Source of the DNA: Dyella telluris
GTDB lineage: Bacteria > Pseudomonadota > Gammaproteobacteria > Xanthomonadales > Rhodanobacteraceae
Direction of reading: 5' to 3'
NCBI RefSeq assembly: GCF_014297575.1
Contig: NZ_CP060412.1
Span: 2,170,001 to 2,234,000, forward strand
Length of the DNA: 64,000 nt
Shown: positions 8,122 to 16,681 of the stretch, piece by piece
Layout of the letters: every line of letters starts with the position of its first letter
How positions within the stretch are numbered: position 1 is the first letter of the stretch
Made by a program: the position numbers and the translations under genes
Notes under the pieces: model-generated
What the model was told of the DNA's origin: nothing
Databases searched by the model: none
Seen by the model: the letters and a program-made list of their open reading frames with translations, nothing else

Positions 8122-8476
8122 AATAATGAATACAACGAGTTATGTGTGGTTTCTTCGCAAAGAGCTGTAGATTGATAGTACAGCTGCTTGCACCCCTTTA
8201 GATTAATCTAAATTTAACGACGAACTAAGACCGTTTTACAACCAGTCATCTGGCCTAAGTCGCTGATTTTGTGAACCCGGCGGCAGGCACGGATGGAGAT
8301 GCATCGATCTTGCCATCCGTGCCGCCACCGCCAGATTCCCCCTACTGCCCAAGGCTTAACGGCGAAGGCGGCTAGTCCTTGAGCGACCTGGCGAGGCGGT
8401 AGCGGCCCAACAAAAACCCCGCCACGCAAAGCGGGGCGGGGTCGAGGGGCGCTGGTTCAGGCCGCCGGGTGGCGGG
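8122..8476. other. AT-rich intergenic region with two palindromes
   Basis: About 355 bp with no gene. The part nearest the band-7 gene is much more AT-rich than the surroundings and holds AGCTGTA-N9-TACAGCT (8163-8185) and the perfect 16-bp palindrome TTTAGATTAATCTAAA (8197-8212). These lie 40-90 bp upstream of the band-7 start and look like regulator-binding sites. The pirin terminator is at 8411-8442. Confidence 0.6.
8411..8442 (-). terminator. rho-independent terminator of the pirin gene
   Basis: Minus strand: ACCCCGCC and GGCGGGGT form an 8-bp stem, followed by TTTTTG, about 35 bp after the pirin stop. Confidence 0.85.
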
Positions 8477-9310
8477 TCAAAACTTGCCGGCGCGGAAGTC
8501 GGCAATCGCCTGATGGATCTCGTCCGGCGTGTTCATCACGAACGGTCCGTAGCGGGTCACCGGCTCATTGAGCGGATGACCGGCCACCAGCAGCACGCGC
8601 GCCGCGGTGTCCCGACCGGCAATGCGCAGTTCACCACTGCGCGTCAGTACCGCAAGCTCGCTGCGGGCCAAGGGTTCGCCAGCCACGTCTGCGTCCTTGC
8701 CGTCGAACACATAGGCAAAGCCGGCATGGCCTTCGGGCAACGGAATGGTGACCGACGCACCGGGCTGCACGGCGATGTCGAGGTAGATCGGCTGGGTGAC
8801 GATTTCCGCCACCGGGCCGGTCACGCCGTCGAACTCACCGGCGATCACGTTCACTTCAACGCCCTCGGCAGGACGTGCGACCGGGATGCGCTCCGGACCG
8901 ATGTCCTGATAGCGCGGCGCGATCATCTTTTCCTTGGACGGCAGGTTCACCCACAGCTGGAAGCCCCACATCAGGCCGTCTTCCTGCTCGGGCATTTCCG
9001 AATGCAAGATGCCGCGACCGGCGGTCATCCACTGCACGCTGCCCGGCACCAGGTCGCCGCTGTTGCCGTGGTTGTCGTGGTGCTTCATGTGACCCGCGAG
9101 CATGTAGGTCACGGTCTCGAAACCGCGATGCGGATGCTCGGGGAAACCCGCGATGTAATCGCCTGCCTGGTCGGACCGGAACTCGTCCAGCAGAAGAAAC
9201 GGATCGAGCATGTCCAGGCCGGGCTGGCCAATGACGCGCTTGAGCTTCACGCCCGCACCATCGGACGTGTCGATTCCGCGGATGCGGCGGACAATGCTGC
9301 GCTCAGTCAT
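8477..9310 (-). CDS. pirin family protein
   Basis: A 277-residue double-cupin protein. The N-terminal cupin has the metal-ligand pattern HPHRGFETVTYML...HHDNHG and QWMTAGRGILHSEMPEQ, the classic pirin signature, and the C-terminal half ends RYGPFVMNTPDEIHQAIADFRAGKF. Some bacterial pirins act as quercetinases or redox-dependent regulators; which applies here is not visible. It is a single gene with its own terminator, and a long GA-rich hairpin lies between it and the next gene upstream. Confidence 0.92.
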   Translation of the reverse strand: MTERSIVRRIRGIDTSDGAGVKLKRVIGQPGLDMLDPFLLLDEFRSDQAGDYIAGFPEHPHRGFETVTYMLAGHMKHHDNHGNSGDLVPGSVQWMTAGRGILHSEMPEQEDGLMWGFQLWVNLPSKEKMIAPRYQDIGPERIPVARPAEGVEVNVIAGEFDGVTGPVAEIVTQPIYLDIAVQPGASVTIPLPEGHAGFAYVFDGKDADVAGEPLARSELAVLTRSGELRIAGRDTAARVLLVAGHPLNEPVTRYGPFVMNTPDEIHQAIADFRAGKF

Positions 9311-9407
9311 GGCTGTCTCCCAATAAAGTGGACTGCCAATATGATCGCGCTACGGCGCGCCGTACCCAAGACGCGCCAAGGGAACGGATTGTTCGCTTAA
9401 AGCGAGA

Positions 9408-9473
9408 AGTGAGTGGAGAGGAGTGAGAGAGAGCGGGCGCTTTTTTCTCGTTTCTCACTCCTCTCCACTCACT
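9408..9473. repeat. GA-rich perfect hairpin, copy II
   Basis: A 21-bp arm beginning AGTGAGTGGAGAGGAGTGA (9408-9428) is perfectly inverted at 9453-9473, with a 24-bp loop. The right arm ends 7 bp from the stop codon of the UPF0149 gene, so on the minus strand it is transcribed immediately after that gene. Same family as 1226-1308 and 60729-60803. Confidence 0.95.
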
Positions 9474-9480
9474 CCTGCCT

Positions 9481-10158
9481 TCAATGCACCCAGTGCCCGC
9501 TGCGCTGGCGCGGCGGCTGTGTGTGGTCTTCGTCCTCGGCGTCAGGGCGCACGGCGGCCTCGACCTCGGCTTCCGTTACCGGATGCTCGTTCCAGTACTG
9601 GTTCACCGCGTTGAGCACACCGGGTACCTGCGTCAGGCACTCGTCGTATTCGTCGTCGCTGAGCTTCTCGAACTCGGCGTCGGCGCTGAGGATGCCTTCG
9701 TCCACCGCCAGCGCCATCACCGGGCCCAGCATTTCCATCAGCTGCGGATCGTCGGCGAGGCGCTTTTCCCACAGGCCGGCGCGCAGGTCGATGCCACGGC
9801 TGAAACCCTCGCACCAGCCGGCGGCAGAAAGTACCGGGCCGGTTTCCGTATCCACTTCGCCCAGGATCGGTTCGTACGCGTCCACGTCGAGCTCGGCACT
9901 GATCGAGTCATTGAGCTTGGCCAGCAGCGCCAGCACGCGGTTGCCCTCGGTTTCGTCGCTGAAGGGTTCGTGCAGCACTTCGGGCAGCCATTCTTCGGGC
10001 AGCACCTGCGTGGGGCCTACCGCCAGCGCGGAGAGCAGCCCGTGCACGCCGTCGAGCAGAAGGTCGCCTTCGCCGACGTGGCCTCGCAGGTATTGGTCCA
10101 GTTCCTCAAGTTCGTTGTCGCCTAGCGAACTGGGCCATTCGGTCTTCGGTGTATTCAT
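9481..10158 (-). CDS. UPF0149 (YecA/YgfB) family protein
   Basis: A 225-residue acidic protein of the UPF0149 family: LEELDQYLRGHVGEGDLLLDGVHGLLSALAVGPTQVLPEEWLPEVL at residues ~15-60 and AGWCEGFSRGIDLRAGLWE in the middle. The C-terminus ends in a basic tail (PPRQRSGHWVH) and no SEC-C zinc motif is seen. The molecular function is unknown. It stands alone between the exonuclease III gene (38 bp upstream, same strand) and a GA-rich hairpin. Confidence 0.88.
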   Translation of the reverse strand: MNTPKTEWPSSLGDNELEELDQYLRGHVGEGDLLLDGVHGLLSALAVGPTQVLPEEWLPEVLHEPFSDETEGNRVLALLAKLNDSISAELDVDAYEPILGEVDTETGPVLSAAGWCEGFSRGIDLRAGLWEKRLADDPQLMEMLGPVMALAVDEGILSADAEFEKLSDDEYDECLTQVPGVLNAVNQYWNEHPVTEAEVEAAVRPDAEDEDHTQPPRQRSGHWVH

Positions 10159-10192
10159 CAGCTGCCTGTTGTGCGGGTGTTGCCGACTTGCT

Positions 10193-10972
10193 TTAGATAT
10201 CCAGATCCACTGTTACCGGCGTGTGATCGGAGGGGCGCTCCCAGGTGCGCGGTGTGCGGTCGATCGCGGCCGCCTTGGCCGACGCCTTGAGGGCATCGCC
10301 GATCAGGATCAGATCGATGCGCAAACCCATGTTGCGCCGGAACGCACCCTGACGATAGTCCCACCAGCTGTAGTGTTCACCGGCCGGTTCGAACAGGCGG
10401 AAGCTGTCGTGCAGGCCCAGGTCGGTGATGCGCTTGAGGGCTTCGCGCTCCGGCGGCGAGCACAGGATGTCTTCGCCCCAGGCCACCGGGTCGTACACGT
10501 CACGATCGTCCGGCGCGATGTTGAAATCGCCCAGCACCACCAGGTTGGGGTGACGCTCGATTTCGCGGGCCAGGAACTCGCGCATCTTGGCCAGCCAGTC
10601 CAGCTTGTACGCGTACTTCTCGTCACCGATGGCCTTGCCGTTGACCACGTAGAGGTCCACCACGCGAACGCCACCGATGGTGGCGGCGAGGATGCGCCGC
10701 TGCGGATCGTCCAGGTTCGGAATGTCGGTGACGACGTCCTCGAACTCACCCTTCAGGTCAGCGCGGGCCAGCATGGCGACGCCGTTGTAGGTTTTCTGAC
10801 CAGAGAACACCGCGCGATAGCCTGCGGCGGCCAGTTCATCCACCGGGAACTTGGTGTCCTCCAGCTTGGTTTCCTGCAAGGCGACCACGTCGGGCTTCGC
10901 GTCGGCCAACCACTCGGTGAGGTGCGGCATGCGCACTTTCAGCGAGTTCACGTTCCATGAGGCGATTTTCAT
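10193..10972 (-). CDS. xth: exodeoxyribonuclease III
   Basis: A 259-residue ExoIII/AP-endonuclease of the EEP fold. MKIASWNVNSLKVR holds the first metal/active-site Asn, QETKLED the catalytic Glu, VVLGDFNIAPDDRDV the Asp-Asn pair, MGLRIDLILI the second Asp, and the C-terminal RPSDHTPVTVDLDI the catalytic Asp-His. It cuts at abasic sites and degrades 3' ends in base excision repair. ATG 10972 is the family start. The oligopeptidase gene ends 58 bp upstream on the same strand, so they may be co-transcribed. Confidence 0.96.
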   Translation of the reverse strand: MKIASWNVNSLKVRMPHLTEWLADAKPDVVALQETKLEDTKFPVDELAAAGYRAVFSGQKTYNGVAMLARADLKGEFEDVVTDIPNLDDPQRRILAATIGGVRVVDLYVVNGKAIGDEKYAYKLDWLAKMREFLAREIERHPNLVVLGDFNIAPDDRDVYDPVAWGEDILCSPPEREALKRITDLGLHDSFRLFEPAGEHYSWWDYRQGAFRRNMGLRIDLILIGDALKASAKAAAIDRTPRTWERPSDHTPVTVDLDI

Positions 10973-11030
10973 GAGGACATTGTAAGCGATGAGCGGCGGG
11001 GTGCCGCCGCCACGAAGGCGACGGCAAGGC

Positions 11031-13073
11031 TCAAGCCAGACCGTGACTCTTGAGCAACGCTTCGGGTTCCGGCGCACGGCCACGGAAAGCGATGAAGCTC
11101 TCGAGGGCTGGGCGGCTGGCGCCGACGGAGAGGACTTCCTTGCGGAAGCGATCGCCGGTGGCGCGGTCGATCACGCCGTGCGCCTCGAATTCGCCGAAGG
11201 CGTCGGCGCTGAGCAGCTCGGCCCACAAGTAGCTGTAGTAACCGGCGGCGTAGCCGCCCGCGAAGATGTGCGAAAACGCGTGCGGAAAACGCTGCCAGGC
11301 CGGCGGATGCAACACGGCCACATCGTGGCGCACTTCTTCGAGCACTTCCATGGTGCGCGCACCCTTGGACGGGTCGTATTCCAGGTGCATGCGGAAATCG
11401 AACATGCCAAATTCCAGCTGGCGCACCAGGAACAGGCCGGCGTGGAAATGACGCGCGGCCAGCATGCGCTGGAACAGTTCGTCTGGCAGGCGTTCGCCGG
11501 TTTCATAGTGGCGTGCGAACAGGTCGAGCGCTTCGCGGTTCCAGCCGAAGTTCTCCATGAACTGGCTGGGCAGTTCCACCGCATCCCATTCCACCCCGTC
11601 GATGCCGCCAATCGAGGGCAGCGCGATCTCGGTGAGCAGGTGATGCAGGCCGTGGCCGAATTCGTGGAAGAGGGTGAGCACGTCGTCGTGCGTGAGCAGC
11701 GCGGGGCGGCCCTCGGTAGGCGGCGCGAAGTTGCAGGTGAGGAAGGCCACCGGCAGCTGTTCCTGCTCACCGTCGCGGAAGCGGGCGCGGCACACGTCCA
11801 TCCACGCGCCGCCGCGCTTGCCGTTGCGTGCGTAGAGATCGACGTACGCACCGGCGAACACGCGGCCATCGGCGTCGCGCACGTCGTAATAGCGCACGTC
11901 CGGATGCCAGGTGTCGACATCTTCGCGCACACCCAGCGCGATGCCGTAGAGACGCTGGGTAAGGCCGAACAGGCCGTCGATCACCGCCGGCAGCGGGAAG
12001 TACGGCTTGAGCTGTTCTTCGTCCAGGTCGTATTCGCGCTGGCGAAGTTTTTCCGAGGCGTAGCCAACGTCCCAGGATTCGAGGTTGTCGAGCTTCAGTT
12101 CCGTGGTGGCGAACTCGCGCAGGTGGTTGAGTTCCTGGCGCGCCACCGGCTTGGCGCGGTTGGCCAGGTCACGCAGGAAGGCCATGACCTCTTCCGTGGA
12201 GCCCGCCATCTTGGTGGCGAGGGATTCTTCCGCCGCGTTGTGGAAACCGAGCAGGCCGGCTGCCTCGTGGCGCAGCGCCATGATGCGTTCGATGCGTTGG
12301 CTGTTGTCGTACTTGCCGGCCTGCGGGCCCTGGTCCGAGGCACGGGTCTGGTAGGCCCAGTACACGCGCTCGCGCAGGCCGCGGTTGTCGGCATAGGTGA
12401 GCACGGCCTGCACGCTGGGTTGCTTGAGCGTGACCAGGTAGCCGTCGAGGTTCTGTTCCTTGGCGTACTGGCGCAGCACGGCGCGGCCGGATTCGGGAAT
12501 GCCGGCCAGGTCACGCTCGTCGGTGATGTGTTCGTGCCAGGCATCGGTGGCATCCAGCACGGCATTGGAGAACTCGGTGGACAGCCGGCTCAGCTCCACG
12601 CCGATCTCGCGATAGCGGGTGCGTGCCGGTTCTTCCAGCGCCACGCCGGAGAGGTGGAAATCGCGCAGCGCGTGTTCCACCAGGGCGCGCTCCGGACGCG
12701 GCAGGCTGGCGAAATCCGGCGCGTCGGCCAGTGCCTGCACGGCCTGGTAGAGCTCACGGTTCTGGCCCACTTCGATGGCGTGTTCGGTGAGCTTTTCCTC
12801 GGCCGGGCCGTAGACCTCGCGCAGGGCTTCGCTGTCCGCCACCGCATGCAGATGGCCCACCGGCGCCCAGGCGCGCGCCAGGCGCTGCTCCAGTCGTTCC
12901 TGGGTGAGCATGACGCTGGCGAAATCGTGCGGCGCGCCGGGCTGGGTCAAGGCCTGGATGCCGGCGCGGTAATCGGCCAGCAGGGCATCGATGGCGGGCG
13001 TGACGTGTTCGGGGCGGATCTGCGAAAACGCCGGCAGCGTGTCGTCGGCCAGCAGCGGATTGTTCTGTTCCAT
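11031..13073 (-). CDS. prlC: oligopeptidase A (M3 family zinc metallopeptidase)
   Basis: A 680-residue thimet-type oligopeptidase, the usual length for OpdA/PrlC. The zinc site HEFGH is at residues 470-474, followed by ELPSQFMENF with the third ligand region; SHIFAGGYAAGYYSYLWAELLSADAF is the conserved C-terminal segment. It degrades short peptides, including cleaved signal peptides, in the cytoplasm. ATG 13073 (MEQNNPLLADDTLPAFSQIRPEHV) matches the family; the frame runs upstream to 13262 without similarity. It is divergent from a patatin gene. Confidence 0.95.
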   Translation of the reverse strand: MEQNNPLLADDTLPAFSQIRPEHVTPAIDALLADYRAGIQALTQPGAPHDFASVMLTQERLEQRLARAWAPVGHLHAVADSEALREVYGPAEEKLTEHAIEVGQNRELYQAVQALADAPDFASLPRPERALVEHALRDFHLSGVALEEPARTRYREIGVELSRLSTEFSNAVLDATDAWHEHITDERDLAGIPESGRAVLRQYAKEQNLDGYLVTLKQPSVQAVLTYADNRGLRERVYWAYQTRASDQGPQAGKYDNSQRIERIMALRHEAAGLLGFHNAAEESLATKMAGSTEEVMAFLRDLANRAKPVARQELNHLREFATTELKLDNLESWDVGYASEKLRQREYDLDEEQLKPYFPLPAVIDGLFGLTQRLYGIALGVREDVDTWHPDVRYYDVRDADGRVFAGAYVDLYARNGKRGGAWMDVCRARFRDGEQEQLPVAFLTCNFAPPTEGRPALLTHDDVLTLFHEFGHGLHHLLTEIALPSIGGIDGVEWDAVELPSQFMENFGWNREALDLFARHYETGERLPDELFQRMLAARHFHAGLFLVRQLEFGMFDFRMHLEYDPSKGARTMEVLEEVRHDVAVLHPPAWQRFPHAFSHIFAGGYAAGYYSYLWAELLSADAFGEFEAHGVIDRATGDRFRKEVLSVGASRPALESFIAFRGRAPEPEALLKSHGLA

Positions 13074-13183
13074 GGTGTCTCCTGAATGCCCCGCCAGCGT
13101 GGCGACCCGATGGGTCGAAATCAAGCGGGCGTCACACCGCCTCGCTGACTGTTTGTCATATCCCCGACTCATTATCCCGCGCC

Positions 13184-14899
13184 ATGTCCAAGCCTGATTT
13201 TTCCGCCCTTCTGCGTCGAAGCGACGTATTCGGGCACCTCGGGGACGAGGCGCTGGCCGCACTGGTTCCTGAACTGCAATGGTTTTCCCTGCCCGGCGGT
13301 CGCACCCTGTTCAAGCAGGGCGACCCCGCCGATGCGCTGTATTTCGTGGTCAGCGGCAGCCTTGGCGTGTTTGCCGGACCCACCGACTGGGTACGCCTGG
13401 TGGCGGCGGGCGACAGCATCGGGGAAATCGGCCTGATCACGGGCGACCCCCGCCACCACACGGCACGGGCGCTGCGCGACAGCGAGCTGCTGCGACTGGA
13501 CCTCGCCACCTACGAGGCGCTGACCCAGCGCCATCCGCAGGCCATGCTGGGCGTGGCGCGGGTCGCCATCAACCGATTGCAGGAGCGCATGCGTGGCGAC
13601 GAAAGCCCCGGCATCGCGCGCACGTTCGCCCTGTTGCCCGCTACTGCCGAGGTACCCGCCCGCTCGCTGGCGATGCAGCTGGCGATGGAGCTGGAGCGAT
13701 GGGGCAGCTGCGTGGTGATCGATGCCGAGCATGGCACGGGCCGCGGCAGTGACTGGTTTGCCGAGCGCGAGGCGCAGGCGCGCTTCGTCATCTATCTGGA
13801 CAGCACGGGCGACACGCTGTGGCGGCAGCGCTGCCTGCGGCAGGCGGACGTGCTGCTGCTTCCGACATTGGCAGCCCAACAGGCCCGGCCGTGGCCTGAA
13901 TCGCTGCCCATGCATCCCTCCCGCGCCGGCCATCGCCCACGCCACCTGGTCCTGCTGCACCCGGGCCGGCAGCCGGCGCTGGGCGCGGCGCAGCGCTGGC
14001 GGGCCGAATTCAGCGGCGAGCTGCAGCACCATCACGTCGGCGGCCGGGCGGATATCGCGCGCCTGGCCCGCGTGATCAGCGGCAACGCCCGCGGGCTGGT
14101 GCTGGCCGGTGGCGGTGCACGCGGGGTGGCGCATCTGGGTGCGTTACGTGCGCTGTACGAAGCCGGCCACGCCTTCGACGCCATCGGCGGTACCAGCATC
14201 GGCGCCATCATCGGCGCCAGCGTGGCGGCCGGCTGGGAGCTGGACGCCACCGTGGAGACGTTCCGCCGCGCCTTCGTGCAGGGACGCCCGCTGTCGGACT
14301 GGACGCTGCCCATCGTCGCGCTGACGCGGGGGAGACGTGCGGCCATGATGCTGCGACGCTCCTTTGGCGCGCTCGATATCGAAGACCTGACCCTGCCGTT
14401 CTTCTGCGTGTCCACCTGCCTGTCGGGCGAGGGCATGATGGTCCATCGCGAAGGGCCGCTGTGGCTCTGGCTGCGCGCGTCGAGCGCGATTCCCGGCGTG
14501 CTGCCGCCGGTACTGCATCACGGCCGCGTGTTCGTGGACGGTGCACTGGTCGACAACCTGCCCACCGACGTGATGGCCGACGATGGCCTGGCGCACATCA
14601 CGGCCATCGACATCCGCGCGGAGATCTCCCTGGCCACCACGGCCGAGGAGTTCGCCACGCCACCGTGGTGGCAGCTGCTGCTGGGCCGGCAGGACATCCA
14701 GCGCCCCGGGCTGGTCTCCACCCTGGTGCGCGCCGCTATGGTCAACAGCGAAGGCCCCAGCGAACACCGCCGCGAACGCGCCGACCTGTTGCTGACGCCG
14801 CCGCTGGAACACATCGGCATGCTCGACTGGAAAGACTGGGAGCGTGCGATGGAGGCGGGATACCTGTACACCAAGAAGATGCTGGAGCAGCAGCGCTGA
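13184..14899 (+). CDS. cyclic-nucleotide-binding patatin phospholipase (NTE-like)
   Basis: A 571-residue two-domain protein. Residues ~1-130 form a cNMP-binding domain (FSLPGGRTLFKQGDPADALYFVVSGSLGVF, GEIGLITGDPRHHTARALRDSELLRL). A middle ~150 residues resemble the NTE linker (HLVLLHPGRQPALGAAQRW). The patatin domain has GGGARGVAHLGALRAL, nucleophile Ser338 in GTSIG and catalytic Asp452 in DGALVDNLPTDVM. This is the layout of neuropathy-target-esterase-like lysophospholipases. Whether cAMP or c-di-GMP binds cannot be told. A REP pair follows its stop. Confidence 0.92.
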   Translation: MSKPDFSALLRRSDVFGHLGDEALAALVPELQWFSLPGGRTLFKQGDPADALYFVVSGSLGVFAGPTDWVRLVAAGDSIGEIGLITGDPRHHTARALRDSELLRLDLATYEALTQRHPQAMLGVARVAINRLQERMRGDESPGIARTFALLPATAEVPARSLAMQLAMELERWGSCVVIDAEHGTGRGSDWFAEREAQARFVIYLDSTGDTLWRQRCLRQADVLLLPTLAAQQARPWPESLPMHPSRAGHRPRHLVLLHPGRQPALGAAQRWRAEFSGELQHHHVGGRADIARLARVISGNARGLVLAGGGARGVAHLGALRALYEAGHAFDAIGGTSIGAIIGASVAAGWELDATVETFRRAFVQGRPLSDWTLPIVALTRGRRAAMMLRRSFGALDIEDLTLPFFCVSTCLSGEGMMVHREGPLWLWLRASSAIPGVLPPVLHHGRVFVDGALVDNLPTDVMADDGLAHITAIDIRAEISLATTAEEFATPPWWQLLLGRQDIQRPGLVSTLVRAAMVNSEGPSEHRRERADLLLTPPLEHIGMLDWKDWERAMEAGYLYTKKMLEQQR

Positions 14900-14931
14900 C
14901 ACCGTCGCCTCCCTGCATCCTGCAGGAGCGC

Positions 14932-15043
14932 ACTTGTGCGCGACAAACTCCTGAGCGGGGAAGCGGTCGCTTTTTTTGGTCTCGCGAAAATGGGGGAAGT
15001 GCCGTACACGGTGAGCCACGGTCGCGCACAAGTGCGCTCCTAC
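14932..15043. repeat. paired REP element
   Basis: GCAGGAGCGCACTTGTGCGC and inverted GCGCACAAGTGCGCTCCTAC, ~65 bp apart, between the patatin stop and the carbonic anhydrase start. Confidence 0.9.
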
Positions 15044-15075
15044 AGAAGAGCATGGCGCGGGGGTACCATAGGCCG

Positions 15076-15612
15076 ATGGATCCTCTACGCAAATACAAGG
15101 GCATCTGGCCCACCCTGCACCAGCGCGTCTACGTGGACGTGGCGTCCACCGTCATCGGCGCGGTGGAGTTGTTCGACGATGTCTCGGTCTGGCCGGGCGC
15201 CGTGCTGCGCGGTGACGTCAACTTCATCCGCATCGGCGCACGCACCAACATCCAGGACGGTGCGGTGGTGCACGTGACCCACGATGGCCCGTACACGCCT
15301 GGCGGCCAGCCAACCATCGTCGGCGAAGGCGTCACCATCGGCCATGGCGCGGTGATCCACGCCTGCACCATCGAGGACTACTGCCTGATCGGCATGCACG
15401 CCACCGTGCTCGACGGAGCTGTAGTGAAGAAGCACGGCTTTGTGGGCGCAGGCAGCGTGATTCCACCGGGCAAGGTGGTGGGCGAGGGCGAGCTGTGGCT
15501 GGGCAACCCTGCGAAAAAGGTGCGCGTGCTCAGCGATGAGCAGATCGAGCAGCTGCACTACTCGGCCGATCACTACGTGCGCATGAAAGACGAGTATCTC
15601 GCCGCGCGATGA
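15076..15612 (+). CDS. gamma-class carbonic anhydrase-like protein
   Basis: A 178-residue left-handed beta-helix protein of the YrdA/PaaY/CaiE group. Hexapeptide-repeat turns run through residues ~25-140 and the three zinc-ligand histidines are in HVTHDGPY, GHGAVIHAC and GMHATVLDG. Related proteins hydrate CO2 or are thioesterases. ATG 15076 (MDPLRKYKGIWPTLHQRVYVD) is the family start; the frame extends upstream through the REP pair. It stands alone downstream of a patatin gene. Confidence 0.9.
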   Translation: MDPLRKYKGIWPTLHQRVYVDVASTVIGAVELFDDVSVWPGAVLRGDVNFIRIGARTNIQDGAVVHVTHDGPYTPGGQPTIVGEGVTIGHGAVIHACTIEDYCLIGMHATVLDGAVVKKHGFVGAGSVIPPGKVVGEGELWLGNPAKKVRVLSDEQIEQLHYSADHYVRMKDEYLAAR

Positions 15613-15637
15613 CCGCGCGGCGCTGACACGCCCCGCC

Positions 15638-16186
15638 TCAGGGCATTGAACCGCTGCCTGCCGACTGCTGCTGCGCCTGCATGGCGGCAGCGCGGGCTTC
15701 GTCCTGGCGGGTCTGGATCTGGCGTTGGGCATCGAGCTTGCCGCCCAGCAGCGAGAGGATGTAGTTGGTCTTGTCGAACTCGCGCAGCAGCGATAGCTCT
15801 CGCTGGGCTTCGTCGAGTTCGTTGTCGTTGATGGCGCGCTCCACGTCCGCGGAAGCCGATTCGAAGGAATCGTGCAGCTGGGCCTGTGCCAGCTGGTTCT
15901 GCGGGTCGAGCTGCAGCACGCTGAGGTAGAACTCGTACGCATTGCTGCCGGCCGGCGCCACCAGGCGCTTTTCGGCCTCGGCCGTCTTGGCCAGATCCAA
16001 CAGGATGCCCACGCCGTTATCGTCCTTGCCTGCCGTAGACGACGCGCTGGCCAAACCGCTGCCCGTCATGCCGGGCACGCTACCGGTTGACCAGGCATAG
16101 ATGCCGGCACCGATGACGACCAGCGCGATGAGGGAAACGGCGACGATCACGCGTTGGCGTGACGCGAAGAATGCGGAACGTGACAT
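15638..16186 (-). CDS. membrane-anchored protein, paralogue of neighbouring TonB-like protein
   Basis: A 182-residue protein with an N-terminal arginine patch, one membrane helix (residues ~13-33, VIVAVSLIALVVIGAGIYAW), then a helical domain (EKRLVAPAGSNAYEFYLSVL...LSLLREFDKTNYILSLLGGKLDAQRQ). The same domain occurs in the protein at 16682-17722 (AQRLLAPAGNNAFEFYLAVL...TRADPQNYTLTLLRSKLQAQRT), which in addition ends in a TonB domain. This one lacks the TonB domain and ends in a Gln/Ala-rich tail. Function unknown. Start ATG 16186 rather than the ATG 33 bp upstream, because the helix then begins normally. Confidence 0.75.
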   Translation of the reverse strand: MSRSAFFASRQRVIVAVSLIALVVIGAGIYAWSTGSVPGMTGSGLASASSTAGKDDNGVGILLDLAKTAEAEKRLVAPAGSNAYEFYLSVLQLDPQNQLAQAQLHDSFESASADVERAINDNELDEAQRELSLLREFDKTNYILSLLGGKLDAQRQIQTRQDEARAAAMQAQQQSAGSGSMP

Positions 16187-16332
16187 GGCAGCACTGCGTA
16201 GGGTGAAAACCGCACACAAGAAGGCCTGCCCCAGGCGTCCCGGCGGAGCTGCGTCACATTGTCGTTACACTACATGTCAGGTATGTGACTCACGAACCTC
16301 ACGGCCGCAGATGCATCCACGCGCCCGGCCGG

Positions 16333-16623
16333 TCAGCTGAAACGTCCGCCAGTGATGCGTCCATCCTTGTCGAGCTCGGGGTAATAGCGGCTGTTGTTCA
16401 TGCGGAACTCCAGCGTGGTGACCGTGCCCGGCAACACCAGCTGCACGTCGGGATAGGCCGCCCGGAACTGATCGGGCGTGGGATGCGTGGCGATGAAGGC
16501 ATCGAAGGCCTTCATGTCGGTGACATAACCATGCACGGGCGCGGGCGCGGTGGGCGTGCTGGCCTGGCATCCCCCCAGGACCACGGCAACGGCAAGCACG
16601 GCAGGGGCAACGAAGCGCTGCAT
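16333..16623 (-). CDS. small lipoprotein with LptM-like C-terminal domain
   Basis: A 96-residue predicted lipoprotein with lipobox LGGC (Cys19). After a short Pro/Thr linker the last ~68 residues (PVHGYVTDMKAFDAFIATHP...LEFRMNNSRYYPELDKDGRITGGRFS) are almost the same as the C-terminus of the LptM-like lipoprotein at 26758-27135. The conserved unit is therefore a mobile domain that has been duplicated in the genome. It lies between the two paralogous membrane proteins on the same strand. No function is known to me. Confidence 0.8.
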   Translation of the reverse strand: MQRFVAPAVLAVAVVLGGCQASTPTAPAPVHGYVTDMKAFDAFIATHPTPDQFRAAYPDVQLVLPGTVTTLEFRMNNSRYYPELDKDGRITGGRFS

Positions 16624-16681
16624 GGCTGAACTCCTTGATGGGCCACGGCCGATTATGCGCGTTCGCACGTGAGCCCAGCCC

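Noticed and set aside
8214..8429. 71-codon minus-strand ORF in the band-7/pirin gap
   Set aside because: It runs through the pirin terminator region and shows no family features.
10989..13085. 698-codon open frame antisense to the oligopeptidase A gene
   Set aside because: The minus-strand product has the HEFGH zinc site and full-length M3 similarity; the plus-strand frame is a shadow caused by high GC with no recognisable domain.
13184..14899. the cNMP-patatin gene as part of a CBASS-type defence system
   Set aside because: A patatin effector with nucleotide binding suggested it, but there is no cyclase or accessory gene beside it and the layout matches ordinary NTE-like phospholipases.
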